The position numbers and the translations under genes were made by a program. A stretch of 64,000 nt of DNA from JABWBD01 sp040768665 (GTDB lineage: Bacteria; Planctomycetota; Planctomycetia; Pirellulales; Thermoguttaceae): positions 124,001-188,000 of the forward strand of contig JAXGMN010000027.1 in the NCBI GenBank assembly GCA_040768665.1, read 5' to 3'. Under the pieces are notes generated by a model, which did no database searches, was not told the origin of the DNA, and saw only the letters and a program-made list of their open reading frames with translations. This document shows positions 16,470 to 25,113 of this stretch, piece by piece (positions within the stretch are counted from its first letter, which is position 1; each line of letters begins with the position of its first letter).

Positions 16470-16505
16470 CGGCCGTAGCCTCCATGGTGAACTGATTTCT
16501 GCGCC

Positions 16506-16856
16506 TCACGCACCGTCGATCACGGGAATTGGCCCGTAGCTCGCCGCTTCCGGAACGTCGCAGCTCTGCAGCCGCGCGGACCGCATCGTCTCGAGCAGGC
16601 CCGCAACGACTTCCACTTCCCGGCGAAGTTCCCGGACGGACATGCTGCCTTTTTGGCGGCGTTTGCCGTTTGTTGCTGCCCGAGCCTTTCCTTTAGCCGT
16701 CTTGGGACCGGTGGAGTGTTCCCACGGCCTGTTTCTTAGCGCGGCGGCGCGAAGCCTTTCTCGGGCCGCGGGCGTCAGAGGGCCCTGTTTCCGCTTGTTG
16801 CGTTTCCCCGCTGCTACCCGGTTCGGGTTGGGCGGTGACAAGCACTGGATGCTCAA
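16506..16856 (-). CDS. planctomycete-type basic hypothetical protein (overlaps upstream gene)
   Basis: Up to 116 residues from a TTG start at 16856 (start uncertain). The core QGPLTPAARERLRAAALRNR, then PWEHSTGPKTAKGKARAATN and GKRRQKGSMSVRELRREVEV is a distinctive motif often seen in planctomycete hypothetical proteins that accompany a gene like 16693-17412. It is very basic with a C-terminal helix, and may bind nucleic acid (inference only). It overlaps the preceding gene by about 164 bases in another frame, and both frames look coding. Confidence 0.65.
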   Translation of the reverse strand: MSIQCLSPPNPNRVAAGKRNKRKQGPLTPAARERLRAAALRNRPWEHSTGPKTAKGKARAATNGKRRQKGSMSVRELRREVEVVAGLLETMRSARLQSCDVPEAASYGPIPVIDGA

Positions 16857-17412
16857 AGGTCAGCTCCTCCGTCTGCTTACCAACCGGTTCGGTGTCACGG
16901 TCTTTTTCCAATTCGCGCCCCAAATCGTTTTTGCTGGGATCGACGTAGGCGATCTGCTGGCTGCCGGCGACGTTCTGCTGCCGGATCACCAATTGTGGCC
17001 TGGCGCTAGGGGGCGTACGGTACTCCTTCAGCGCTAGAGCCAGTCTCCGTAACTCACCCAGCAGTCGGGCCGCAGCCTTGTCATAGACGGCCGCCCGTTG
17101 CGCATCCTGAGATTCCGCGGCGCGGATGTACAGCCGGCCGATAATGTGGTGCGCCAGCGCGAGCTGTTCGATCAGCATTCGGGCAATCGGGTCCTCTGGG
17201 TCGCCACAGTCTTCCAACAGCTTCGCGAGGTAGATCGTGAAGATCTGCGGAGAATAGCTTTTCCTGATCGTGCCATAAGCGCTGCTGGACACGTAGATTG
17301 CGGCGGACTGATGGGCAAGAACGTAGGCCTGGGCGTGATGTAAGAGGTACTTCTGCCGATCCTCTTCGGGAAGATCGGCGGGGATTTCGGGTGCGGTAGG
17401 CTTCCGTGCCAT
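16693..17412 (-). CDS. hypothetical protein (239 aa), partner of the overlapping downstream gene
   Basis: ATG 17412 has an AGGAG-type binding site (CAGGAGCG). The N-terminal half is helical and conserved-looking (DRQKYLLHHAQAYVLAHQSA, then MLIEQLALAHHIIGRLYIRA and AAVYDKAAARLLGELRRLAL). The C-terminal half is disordered and basic (ASRRRAKKQ). No enzyme motif is visible. Its 3' end overlaps the basic protein gene at 16506-16856, so the pair is likely translated from one message. No function assigned. Confidence 0.7.
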   Translation of the reverse strand: MARKPTAPEIPADLPEEDRQKYLLHHAQAYVLAHQSAAIYVSSSAYGTIRKSYSPQIFTIYLAKLLEDCGDPEDPIARMLIEQLALAHHIIGRLYIRAAESQDAQRAAVYDKAAARLLGELRRLALALKEYRTPPSARPQLVIRQQNVAGSQQIAYVDPSKNDLGRELEKDRDTEPVGKQTEELTFEHPVLVTAQPEPGSSGETQQAETGPSDARGPRKASRRRAKKQAVGTLHRSQDG

Positions 17413-18132
17413 TGGTTTCGCTCCTGGTGAGTATTTGACGGGATTGAATTGCGCAGCGCTCGGGTTGCCATGATCAGCGGCAGGGAACCCGAAACTGCGC
17501 GTGCTGGCCGGCTATCGGCTTGGCTGCCCGAGGCGGGGTGAGCCGTGCCAGGTTCGGACAGCGTGCCGGTCGTGAGATTCGGCCGCGGTTAGTGGCAGGG
17601 CATCCTGCTTTGCTGCGGCACTCTGGCAATAGCTCCGCCACACCTTCAGAATACCGGAAAGGCAGCGGGCAAGAAAAGCAAAGACGCTGTGAGGCTGCCG
17701 GGGAGATCGTGGTCGAAATGCGGAACTGGCCCCACGCACGAACAGCGAAATACTGGGGGGCGGAACTACGATAAAGAGGTGGGACTTAAAATGGGTATGA
17801 GTCGGCGCAGAGCGGAACCAAATCCCGACTTGCGGAGCCTGGGTAAGGTACAGCCCAACAGGATGATACTGCCTTCGAAGATCATCGGTCGGCAAATCGG
17901 GTCGCGAGGGTCTCCGGATTGCAGGTTCCAAAAGCCCTATCGCCTAGTCGACGTTTCAGGAGACCGCGATCGGATTATGGCGTTCTTGACGTAGGCAAGA
18001 CCGAACGGGTCAGTTTGCCCTCTCCCGGATGCCGAGAAATCGTTGGCAGTACCGTTCTTACTGCCGGGCAAACTGGATACCCACACCAGTGCCCAACCAA
18101 GTGGACCGTCGTCGGAGGGCAGAGCTTAGGGG

Positions 18133-18229
18133 CCCTAACAAAATGGGGACAGGCACCTCGCGAGGAGGCCCATTCTCCACGTTCTGCAAATGTTTGGCCC
18201 GGAGCCAGTTCCCGTTTTGTTCGGGGTCC
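18133..18229. repeat. palindromic repeat, family R2
   Basis: Arms CCCTAACAAAATGGGGACAG and CCGTTTTGTTCGGGGTC bracket the family core GGGGACAGGCACC ... GGAGCCAGTTCCC. The same core occurs at about 18721-18800, 33113-33209, 33222-33311, 47481-47573 and 50572-50653. Confidence 0.75.
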
Positions 18230-18270
18230 TTAGTAGAGCCCTCTGCTGATTATGCGACCTTAAGTCTACC

Positions 18271-18391
18271 GTAACCGTTCACGGGGCGGAAGAGAGGACA
18301 GGTCCATGTTCTCGGCCGACGTCATTGATGCCAAAACACCCGAATTGGCCGAAAAATGGACCAGTCCCCGGCCGTGGGCGTTCACGGTTAC
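18271..18391. mobile_element. MITE-like repeat, family R1 copy b
   Basis: About 121 bp, starting GTAACCGTTCACGGGGCGG and ending CGTTCACGGTTAC. It is inverted relative to copy a. The internal GGACAGGTCCATG ... ATGGACCAGTCC palindrome is preserved. No clear flanking duplication is visible. It lies in a non-coding spacer. Confidence 0.8.
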
Positions 18392-18720
18392 CGTTTTACC
18401 GAAACGAAGCAGCCACGAAAAGCAGCGCTGCGTGTCTGCCGAACGACGTTGTGTCCAAGACATGTATCCGTTTCTCGCTTCAAAGTACGCCTTCCCCCCG
18501 TACTGGATGCTCGCCGTGATTCCAAGGCCCGGCATACCGTGGCGACACGGTTCGCAGCAAGGTTTTGTCGCGCCGGCGGATCGCAAGTCCCTTTGGGCAG
18601 ATCCGTTCGAGAGCCTGACCACATTTGAGGGGGGAATGCGGGGGGGTGGCTCTGAGGTCTCTGTCTGCCTACCGTTTTCAATAAGGCTGCAAGCGGCGGC
18701 CGCCCGCCCTGGTCTGATGG

Positions 18721-18800
18721 AGAAGGGGGCAGGCACCGCAAGTAATCGTGGTGATTGAGAACCAAGATACAATGCCTTGCGGAGCCAGTCCCCTTTTTCA
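18721..18800. repeat. palindromic repeat, family R2
   Basis: GAAGGGGGCAGGCACCGCAA ... CTTGCGGAGCCAGTCCCCTTTTTC forms a long hairpin. It is very close in sequence to the copy at 33222-33311. It lies about 70 bases upstream of the LOR/SDH gene. Confidence 0.75.
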
Positions 18801-18868
18801 ACAGACCAGTTCATCGTGGCGGATTGCTATCCCGGGGGGCCCGTCGCGATTGTCCGGGAGATCTTTTC

Positions 18869-20140
18869 ATGACTCCTTTATCGGTAGAAGAGAAAGAGAA
18901 AGCGACGTTTCCCTCCGTCGAGGATGTCGAGGTTCGCGGTCATATCATCGATAGCCTGATCCTGCCAAAGATTCTCGACTCGATCTGCGCCCAGGGCGGT
19001 ACCTTTCAGATCAAGCAGATCGCCATTGGTCAGACTCCGGCCGATTCGAGTTACGCGCTGATCGAGGTCCGGGCGGCCGACGAGGAGTCGCTCGGGCGGG
19101 TGCTGGCACAGATCGCCGATCACGGGGCCGTGCCCACGACGGTCGAAGACTGCCAGCTCGGCGCCGCCGACATTGCCGGGGCTTTTCCCGAAGGATTCTA
19201 CAGCACGACCAACCAGAGGACCGAAATCCGTCTGGGCGGGAAGTGGATCCCCGTCGAAGATCAGGAGATGGACTGCGGCATCCTTGTCGATGCGGAGAAC
19301 CGCACGGCGCGGTGTGTTCCCATGACCGAGGTCCGCCCGCGCGACGATGTTGTGATCGGGCACGCCGGAGTGCGGGTTTTTCCGGAGCAGCGCATGCGTC
19401 AAGTCCAGGATTTCGAGTTCATGGCCAGCGACGTCTCTACCGAGAAACCCAAGCAGGTGGCGATCCGGCAGATTGCCCGGCAGTTGCACAAGAACCGCGG
19501 CGAGGGAAAGACGGTCGTGGTGGCGGGGCCGGCGGTGGTGCACACCGGAAGCAGCGAGTTTCTGGAACGGCTTATCCGCGGAGGCTATGTCCACACGCTG
19601 TTGGCGGGCAACGCGCTGGCCGCTCACGATGTGGAAGCCGCCTTGTTCGGCACCAGCCTGGGAGTTCGGCTCGAATCGGGTGGTCCGGTGGAAGGCGGCC
19701 ACGCGCACCACCTCCGCGCGATCAACCGCATCCGGCGTGCGGGAGGCATCCGGCAGGCCGTCGAGAGCGGTGTATTGACCTCCGGCGTGATGCACGAATG
19801 CGTCCGCCACGGTGTCGATTTCGTGCTGGCCGGGAGCATTCGCGACGATGGTCCGCTGCCCGACGTGATCACCGACGTGCTGGAAGCCCAGCGGCTGATG
19901 CGGCAGAAACTTCGCGACGCGACGTTCTGCCTGATGATCGCGACGACGTTGCACAGCATCGCCGTGGGAAACCTGCTGCCTGCGTGGGTGCGGGTCGTGT
20001 GTGCCGACATCAATCCTTCGACGGCCATCAAGCTCGCGGACCGCGGCTCTTTCCAGACGACGGGGCTGGTTACCGACGTGGCTCCGTTCCTCCGGGCGCT
20101 GGTGGAGGAGCTGGCCGCGATCGAGGCCGCGGAGAGCTGA
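18869..20140 (+). CDS. LOR/SDH-domain protein (TIGR00300-like; ornithine cyclodeaminase-type)
   Basis: 423 residues from ATG 18869 (GGGAG binding site). The N-terminal domain (FPSVEDVEVRGHIIDSLILP, then TFQIKQIAIGQTPADSSYALIEVRA) and the central CxxC-free 'PTTVEDCQLGAADIAGAFPEGFYSTTNQ' region match the lysine-oxoglutarate reductase/saccharopine dehydrogenase (LOR/SDH) conserved region. The C-terminal half has a nucleotide-binding-like fold (KTVVVAGPAVVHTGS; YVHTLLAGNALAAHDVEAAL). In cyanobacterial AgrE/ArgZ this module follows an arginine dihydrolase and converts ornithine towards proline with ammonia release. Here the dihydrolase-like gene is separate and starts 10 bp downstream. Family assignment is strong; the reaction is inferred from AgrE. 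Confidence 0.85.
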   Translation: MTPLSVEEKEKATFPSVEDVEVRGHIIDSLILPKILDSICAQGGTFQIKQIAIGQTPADSSYALIEVRAADEESLGRVLAQIADHGAVPTTVEDCQLGAADIAGAFPEGFYSTTNQRTEIRLGGKWIPVEDQEMDCGILVDAENRTARCVPMTEVRPRDDVVIGHAGVRVFPEQRMRQVQDFEFMASDVSTEKPKQVAIRQIARQLHKNRGEGKTVVVAGPAVVHTGSSEFLERLIRGGYVHTLLAGNALAAHDVEAALFGTSLGVRLESGGPVEGGHAHHLRAINRIRRAGGIRQAVESGVLTSGVMHECVRHGVDFVLAGSIRDDGPLPDVITDVLEAQRLMRQKLRDATFCLMIATTLHSIAVGNLLPAWVRVVCADINPSTAIKLADRGSFQTTGLVTDVAPFLRALVEELAAIEAAES

Positions 20141-20150
20141 GGTTACGACG

Positions 20151-20999
20151 ATGTCGCCGCATATCCTCATGTGTCCGCCGGACTATTTCGGGATTGAGTA
20201 CGAGATCAACCCTTGGATGAGCCGCTCGCGGCAATGCGATCATGACGTTGCGGTCGAGCAGTGGGAGGGGCTTCATCGTCTGCTCGTCGAGGCCGGAGCA
20301 CGTGTGTCGTGTCTGGCGCCGGTCGCCGGCCTGCCGGATCTGGTCTTCACGGCGAACGCGGCGATGATCTATCGCGACACGGCGATCCTCTCCCGGTTCC
20401 GCCATCCCCAGCGACAGGGCGAAGAGCCGCACTACGAGGCCTGGTTCACGAGGCACGGATTTCGCACCGTGCGATTGCAGTCGCACGGTGCGTTTGAAGG
20501 GGCCGGCGACGCGCTGTTCTGCGGCGAAACCCTGCTTTCCGGATATCGAATCCGCAGCAGTATCGCCACACACCAGGAGATCGGCTCGCTCGCGGCTTGC
20601 CGGGTGATTCCCCTGGAGCTGGTCGACGCGCGCTTCTATCATCTCGACACGTGCTTCTGCCCTCTGGCCCCCGGTATGGCGATCTATTATCCACCGGCGT
20701 TCGACGTTTACGGGCAGAAGGTGCTCAAGGCAGAGATCGGCGATCTGATCCCGGTCGAGGAAGACGAGGCGGTGCGGTACGCCTGCAACGCCGTGGTCTT
20801 GGGCAACCGCGTGATCGCCAACCGCGGTGGCCCGACGCTGCGCCGCCACCTTGAAGCCCGCGGCTTCACGCTGCACGAGACGCCGCTGGATGAGTTCGTC
20901 AAGGCGGGCGGTGCCGCGAAATGCCTGACGCTTCGACTGGACGGCGAGGAAGCGGCCGCATGGCGGATGCGGCAAGCGGCGGCTTCGACGGCCACTTGA
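20151..20999 (+). CDS. amidinotransferase/DDAH-fold hydrolase, probable arginine dihydrolase
   Basis: 282 residues from ATG 20151. Guanidine-modifying superfamily landmarks are DLVFTANAAM (Asp63, Asn69), FEGAGDAL (Glu116, Asp120), the catalytic His164 in FYHLDTCFCPL, and the C-terminal nucleophile Cys258 in GGAAKCLTLRL. The family includes dimethylarginine dimethylaminohydrolase, arginine deiminase and the ArgZ/AgrE arginine dihydrolases that split arginine to ornithine, CO2 and ammonia. The tight pairing with an LOR/SDH gene favours the dihydrolase reading and an arginine to ornithine to proline route. Substrate choice is inferred from context. Confidence 0.87.
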   Translation: MSPHILMCPPDYFGIEYEINPWMSRSRQCDHDVAVEQWEGLHRLLVEAGARVSCLAPVAGLPDLVFTANAAMIYRDTAILSRFRHPQRQGEEPHYEAWFTRHGFRTVRLQSHGAFEGAGDALFCGETLLSGYRIRSSIATHQEIGSLAACRVIPLELVDARFYHLDTCFCPLAPGMAIYYPPAFDVYGQKVLKAEIGDLIPVEEDEAVRYACNAVVLGNRVIANRGGPTLRRHLEARGFTLHETPLDEFVKAGGAAKCLTLRLDGEEAAAWRMRQAAASTAT

Positions 21000-21029
21000 G
21001 AGGCGCCGCCCAACGAACCGCCTCCCCCG

Positions 21030-21164
21030 AACGACGCTGGTGATCGGCGGCTCCTCGATTATCAGCACTTTCGCGAGTGGATTGCCGAAGAGTGGCCCCG
21101 TCGTCAGGCGGCGGCCATCAAGGCTGCTGACCCAGCCGCCCTCGTTACCGTGGGGCCTGGCGGC
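21030..21164 (+). pseudogene. remnant of a glycoside hydrolase gene
   Basis: One frame reads RRLLDYQHFREWIAEEWPRR, then QAAAIKAADPAALVTVG, before a stop at about 21164. This resembles the 'DYxxFREWxAxxWxRRQxxAIRAADPxHLVTVG' region of cellulase/beta-galactosidase-type (GH5-like clan A) proteins. No start and no downstream domain survive. The rest of 21000-21310 shows nothing else. Confidence 0.45.
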
Positions 21165-21310
21165 CAGATTGAACGGCGAGTTCATTGAGGCAAAATCGCC
21201 CACTGGACGCCCCAACCTCGATTGGGACCGAGCGATCATCGACCCGAGTATAGCCCGTCAGTTCCGGGAAGATTACTTGAAGGCGTTTGGAGAACATCGG
21301 TGAACGGCGG

Positions 21311-24184
21311 TCAATAGACCTCGATCTCGTCGACCATCAGCCAGCCTCTGGGTTTGAACTTGACGCTGAGAAAGCGCGCCCGCTCCGGCGGGAATGACAC
21401 GGACAGATAACCGAGCACGGTTCTCGGGCTGCCTTCAGGCTCCGGGGGTCGTTCTGCGGTGATGCGGTCAGGGCCCCATGTTCGGCCGTCGAGGGAGGTG
21501 GCAACGGTCATCTGCCAGGGAAAGAAGATGCCCGCGCCTCCTCCACCCAGGAGGTGGGCTGCCACCTGAGAAATTTCGCGTTCAGCCTGGAGATCCACGA
21601 CGATCCGCGGTTCGCCCTTGTTCCAGCCGACCATGCGTCCCTCGCTGAAGCTGGAAACGGTGTAACTCCCATCGGTGAGGAGGGCCGCCGTGTCGCCATA
21701 CTTTTCCTTAGGCGTGGGAGGAGGAGCGATGGTGTAGGGCGCATCCGCGGCCACATTTCGGCCTTGGGAGAGCACCTCGGCTTCGCTCAGCATGACCCAG
21801 CCCCGGGGGCCCGAAAGGGCGAACTTGACGAAGCGGGCCGACGCGGGGGCGCAGTTCACCGCCATCCAAGCCAACTGGGTGCGTTGCTCGCCGGAGCCCA
21901 TCTCCGCCACGACCTGCGGATCATCCTTGCACGCACCCAGGTGCTGCCAGGAAAGGCCGTCCGTGGAAACCAGCAGATCGAGCCGGGCGGGGAAGTTGAC
22001 CGCACCGTGGCCGCCGCCGTCCATGTGAAGCCGTCCGCCGTCGATGATCTGCTCGCGCCCGAGATCTACCGCAACGGTTGGGGCGAGGCCATGCCAGCCC
22101 ACGGTCCGCCCGTCGCCGAAACCTCTTTCCGTAAGCTTGCCGTCGGTGAGCTCCCGGTTGTCCGTGTCGGGATAGTGCACCAAGTGCTGGGGCTCTAGGA
22201 TGTACGGCCGGCGGGCGGCGAGATTGTCCCCGGGATGGGCCTCCACCTCGTCGAACACGGCGATTTTCCCGGGCTGGGCTTCGGCCTCGATGCGTATCTG
22301 CGTAACCAACCGTGGGGCGACAGCAATGTCACAATAAGCGCCGCCGGGGCCGGACAGCGGTCGCGGCAGGACCGATCCAGCCGGAGTCCACGAGGCGCCA
22401 TTGGCGCTCACGGACATGTGGAGCACCCGCGGCAGCTCGACTCCGTCGTCCGGGAAGGACACCGCATGCACCCGGACTTTGCCGAGAAAGGCGGGGCGCG
22501 CGAGCTTCATCTCGATGCAACCCTTGCCGGGCGTCAGCCAGCTCACGCCGCGGGCGGCGAGATTGTCCGCCCGCGCGTGGAGCCCGTCGGTCAGCGCGCA
22601 ACCTGACGGGTCGGGGAACCGGGGATGCGGGGGACTAACCTGATACGCCGCATCCGAGGCAAACGACTCGACGGCGGGGACGACGATCTCATCCAGGAGG
22701 AATCGCGCGGGCTTGTCACCGGGCACGCTCAATCGCACATACCGCGCCTCCAGAGGCGGAAATCCGATGCACATGAACCCTCCGGCGATGCCACCCAGTT
22801 GACTGACGGGTGGGAGCCAGGACTCGCCGGCCTTGCGCCATTGTCCATCCGCCGCTGACACGAGGGCCTCCAATCGTCCGGGGAAGGAGAAGCCCTCCCG
22901 TTCCAGGACATGCACGCGAATTTCGCTGAGGCTGCGCGCGGAGCCAAGGTCAAGTTCCACGTGGGCGCCGGCGCCGGCGAGACTGACGCACCGCGCCATC
23001 TGCGCCTCATCCGTCACCAGGAGACCATCGGTGAGTTTTCGGCCGTCATCGGCGTACGGCGCGCACACCGGCGCCGCCCGGTAGGTGCAGCCCGAGGACG
23101 GGTGTTCCGTGCGCGTGTCGAGGGTTCCCTTGGCGAAACGATAGAGCGCGTCGTAGAGGGCGTTGTCGGCGGGACGATCGCTCTGGTAGAGTTCGCCGAT
23201 GTGGCGGTAGCCCTGGTAGTAGGCATGGGCGGCGTTCTTCATGTAGCCGCACAGGTCGTCGCTGCCGAAGGAAAGGTAGCCCAGGAGATTGTCCCGCCCG
23301 GCGCGAGACCTGGCGCCGTCGAAAGGCACCTCGATTTCGATGCCCATGCCGAATTTCCGGCAGAGGTGGGCAGCCTCGATGAGGCGCTGCGGGTCGCGCC
23401 GGCCCTTCATGAAGGCGTAATTGGGCTGCATGATGGCGAAATCGATCCCCAACTCGCGCCAGCGGCCGCATCCGGGGGCGTTGAACCAGGGGATCCAATG
23501 AAGCTGATATCCGGCCTGATGGATGTGGTGCGCAGCATAGCTCACGATTCCCTCGTCGGCCGGACCGATGCCTTCGTTCATCCAGTAGAAACCCCACAGA
23601 TCGATCTTCCGGTAGCCGGCCGCCTGCCACCTCTTCGCCAGTTCCGCGATGCACCATGCCACGGCCTTTTCGCGGCCTCCGGGGACGCTGAAGTCCTCGG
23701 TTTTCCCATCGCCGTCGACGTCGCCGAAGTTTTTCTGCTGAGGAGACGGGTAGGGTATCATCAGGATGGCGGGGGCTGTTCGCTGCCGCGGACCGAGGAT
23801 CTCCTCGACACCGGCGATGCACTGGTCCAGAGCGTCGATGTATTGGCCTCTGGCGAACAGGGCATTGAAGTAGAACTCCCAGTCGGCCTTGGTGGTGTCC
23901 TGGCTGATGTAGTCCTTGCCGGAGGGGGCGCCGCCGTAGAAGAGAAAGAGCCACCCGTCGTAAAACCAATCGACCGGCCGTCCGCCCCGCTTCTTGTCCA
24001 GGTAGGCGACGTAAGGCAGGAAATGGTCCCGCTGCCAGCCGCCGGGCCGGCCATAGATGAGCATGATGTCATGGCTGAAACCGCTCTGCTCCGTCCCGCC
24101 GGGGAAGTAGCCGCCCGAATCCTGCGCCGGGGAGAAGGAAGGAACCGCCAGCACCACGATAACGACGATAAGCCGCGTTTTCAT
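21311..24184 (-). CDS. secreted DUF4855-type protein with discoidin-like repeats
   Basis: 957 residues with a signal peptide (MKTRLIVVIVVLAVPSFSPA). Residues about 30-370 match the DUF4855 pattern, an uncharacterised putative TIM-barrel glycoside-hydrolase-like domain (HDIMLIYGRPGGWQRDHFLP, YDGWLFLFYGGAPSGKDYIS, DLWGFYWMNEGI, FAIMQPNYAF, IEIEVPFDGA). Three or four F5/8 type C (discoidin-like) carbohydrate-binding segments follow (LSEIRVHVLEREGFSFPGRL; GWHGLAPTVAVDLGREQIIDGG; GWNKGEPRIVVDLQAEREIS). It is likely a periplasmic or surface polysaccharide-binding enzyme; substrate unknown. An R1 repeat ends 12 bases upstream of the start. Confidence 0.85.
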   Translation of the reverse strand: MKTRLIVVIVVLAVPSFSPAQDSGGYFPGGTEQSGFSHDIMLIYGRPGGWQRDHFLPYVAYLDKKRGGRPVDWFYDGWLFLFYGGAPSGKDYISQDTTKADWEFYFNALFARGQYIDALDQCIAGVEEILGPRQRTAPAILMIPYPSPQQKNFGDVDGDGKTEDFSVPGGREKAVAWCIAELAKRWQAAGYRKIDLWGFYWMNEGIGPADEGIVSYAAHHIHQAGYQLHWIPWFNAPGCGRWRELGIDFAIMQPNYAFMKGRRDPQRLIEAAHLCRKFGMGIEIEVPFDGARSRAGRDNLLGYLSFGSDDLCGYMKNAAHAYYQGYRHIGELYQSDRPADNALYDALYRFAKGTLDTRTEHPSSGCTYRAAPVCAPYADDGRKLTDGLLVTDEAQMARCVSLAGAGAHVELDLGSARSLSEIRVHVLEREGFSFPGRLEALVSAADGQWRKAGESWLPPVSQLGGIAGGFMCIGFPPLEARYVRLSVPGDKPARFLLDEIVVPAVESFASDAAYQVSPPHPRFPDPSGCALTDGLHARADNLAARGVSWLTPGKGCIEMKLARPAFLGKVRVHAVSFPDDGVELPRVLHMSVSANGASWTPAGSVLPRPLSGPGGAYCDIAVAPRLVTQIRIEAEAQPGKIAVFDEVEAHPGDNLAARRPYILEPQHLVHYPDTDNRELTDGKLTERGFGDGRTVGWHGLAPTVAVDLGREQIIDGGRLHMDGGGHGAVNFPARLDLLVSTDGLSWQHLGACKDDPQVVAEMGSGEQRTQLAWMAVNCAPASARFVKFALSGPRGWVMLSEAEVLSQGRNVAADAPYTIAPPPTPKEKYGDTAALLTDGSYTVSSFSEGRMVGWNKGEPRIVVDLQAEREISQVAAHLLGGGGAGIFFPWQMTVATSLDGRTWGPDRITAERPPEPEGSPRTVLGYLSVSFPPERARFLSVKFKPRGWLMVDEIEVY

Positions 24185-24196
24185 TGTCTTGTCCTC

Positions 24197-24307
24197 GGGC
24201 GGAAGAGAGGGGGACAGGTCCATGTTTTCGGCCAACGTCTTTGACGCCAAAATACTTGAACTGGCCGAAAAATGGACCAGTCCCCGGCCGTGGGCGTGAC
24301 CGGTTAC
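24197..24307. mobile_element. MITE-like repeat, family R1 copy c (one end shortened)
   Basis: The internal palindrome (GGGACAGGTCCATGTTTTCGG ... CCGAAAAATGGACCAGTCCC) and one terminal repeat (complement of GTAACCGGTCACG) are present. The end next to the DUF4855 gene lacks the last 12 bases. Read from that gene it has the same orientation as copies a and d. A radical-SAM-like remnant stops exactly at its distal end. Confidence 0.75.
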
Positions 24308-24422
24308 AAGCATACAACTCGCAGTCGGCGAGCGAACGGATCGCCGCTTCCGCCTGGCGAGCCAATTCGCCGCTTTCGTAACGACCAAGATAGGAAGAAT
24401 CGCGGCGATCTGCCAGGGTCAT
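24308..24422 (-). pseudogene. N-terminal fragment, possibly of a PflA-like radical SAM protein
   Basis: The frame from ATG 24422 reads MTLADRRDSSYLGRYESGEL followed by ARQAEAAIRSLADCELYACNR. This resembles the N-terminus of PflA-like radical SAM proteins (YLxxYESGELARRAEAALxxLxxCxLCPRxC), with the expected CxxCPRxC distorted. The frame then runs into the R1 repeat, so only this fragment remains. Confidence 0.4.
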
Positions 24423-24869
24423 CTGCCGGGCAATTCATTCGCCGAGTTCTCATCCGCGCGAACCGGTAGTTCAATGATCTTGCCGAGCCGTTGAAGGCGA
24501 TCACGCGGATCGCCGGGTGCTCGGTGTGGCCACCAGGTTGCCGATTTCTCAGAACGGAGGTGTTTTGGCGGCCACCTTCCTCTGGGTGGAGCCGTTCATG
24601 TTTTCGCCAGGTCGTTGGTTCTTCGTGTTTTGTCATTTGTTTTTTGCCGGGGGCGGGTATGGCGGTGGAGCGCGGATTGGGTACGGGCGTTCACTATGCC
24701 TTGTTGAAGATAACGGGTGCGGCGCGTTTTTGCAAGGGTTTTTTCAGGTCCAGGGAGCGGATTGACGGAAGCCGTGTGTGGAAGAGACTGGCAGGGAAGG
24801 CGTTGCGTTGCGTGGCTGGCGGCGAAAAGAACTTCGCAGGATGTCATGTACACGTGTGCGCTTTTCATG

Positions 24870-25070
24870 AGAAGACGTACGGGAGTCGAGGATATCGCAA
24901 ACATCTACGTTGACCGGTTGGTCATGCCAAAGGACCCCGGGGGCGATGCATTGCATCTCGCGGTTGCCGCAGTCCACCGCGTAGACGTGGTACTGACGTG
25001 GAATTGGCGACACCTGGCCAAGCCGGGTAAAATGGAACCTATCCGGCTGGTGATGGCGTTTGACCCTGAA
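24870..25070 (+). pseudogene. C-terminal fragment of a PIN-domain (VapC-like) protein
   Basis: The translation VEDIANIYVDRLVMPKDPGG, then DALHLAVAAVHRVDVVLTWNWRHLAKPGKM matches the second half of PIN-domain proteins, with the acidic residue of 'GDALHLA' and the 'LLTWNxRHLAN' motif. The N-terminal PIN half and a credible start are missing. The region 24423-24870 upstream shows no other gene. Confidence 0.5.
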
Positions 25071-25113
25071 GGAATCACCGAATTCATTCACACCAACGTA
25101 AAGCGTTTCTGCA

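Larger units (their letters stand above)
17413..18868. other. 1.45-kb repeat-rich region without a convincing gene
   Basis: No frame here has a credible start, composition or family motif. It holds an R2 palindrome (18133-18229), an R1 element (18271-18391) and a second R2 palindrome (about 18721-18800), listed separately. The last 30 bases carry the ribosome binding site of the LOR/SDH gene (GGGAG at 18856). Confidence 0.6.

Noticed and set aside
17512..17931. Possible 139-residue minus-strand gene in the 17.4-18.9 kb region
   Set aside because: No ribosome binding site, odd composition and no recognisable motif.
18133..18800. Repeated palindromes as a possible CRISPR array
   Set aside because: Copies are imperfect palindromes of different length, irregularly spaced and dispersed through the window; no repeat-spacer periodicity or cas genes.
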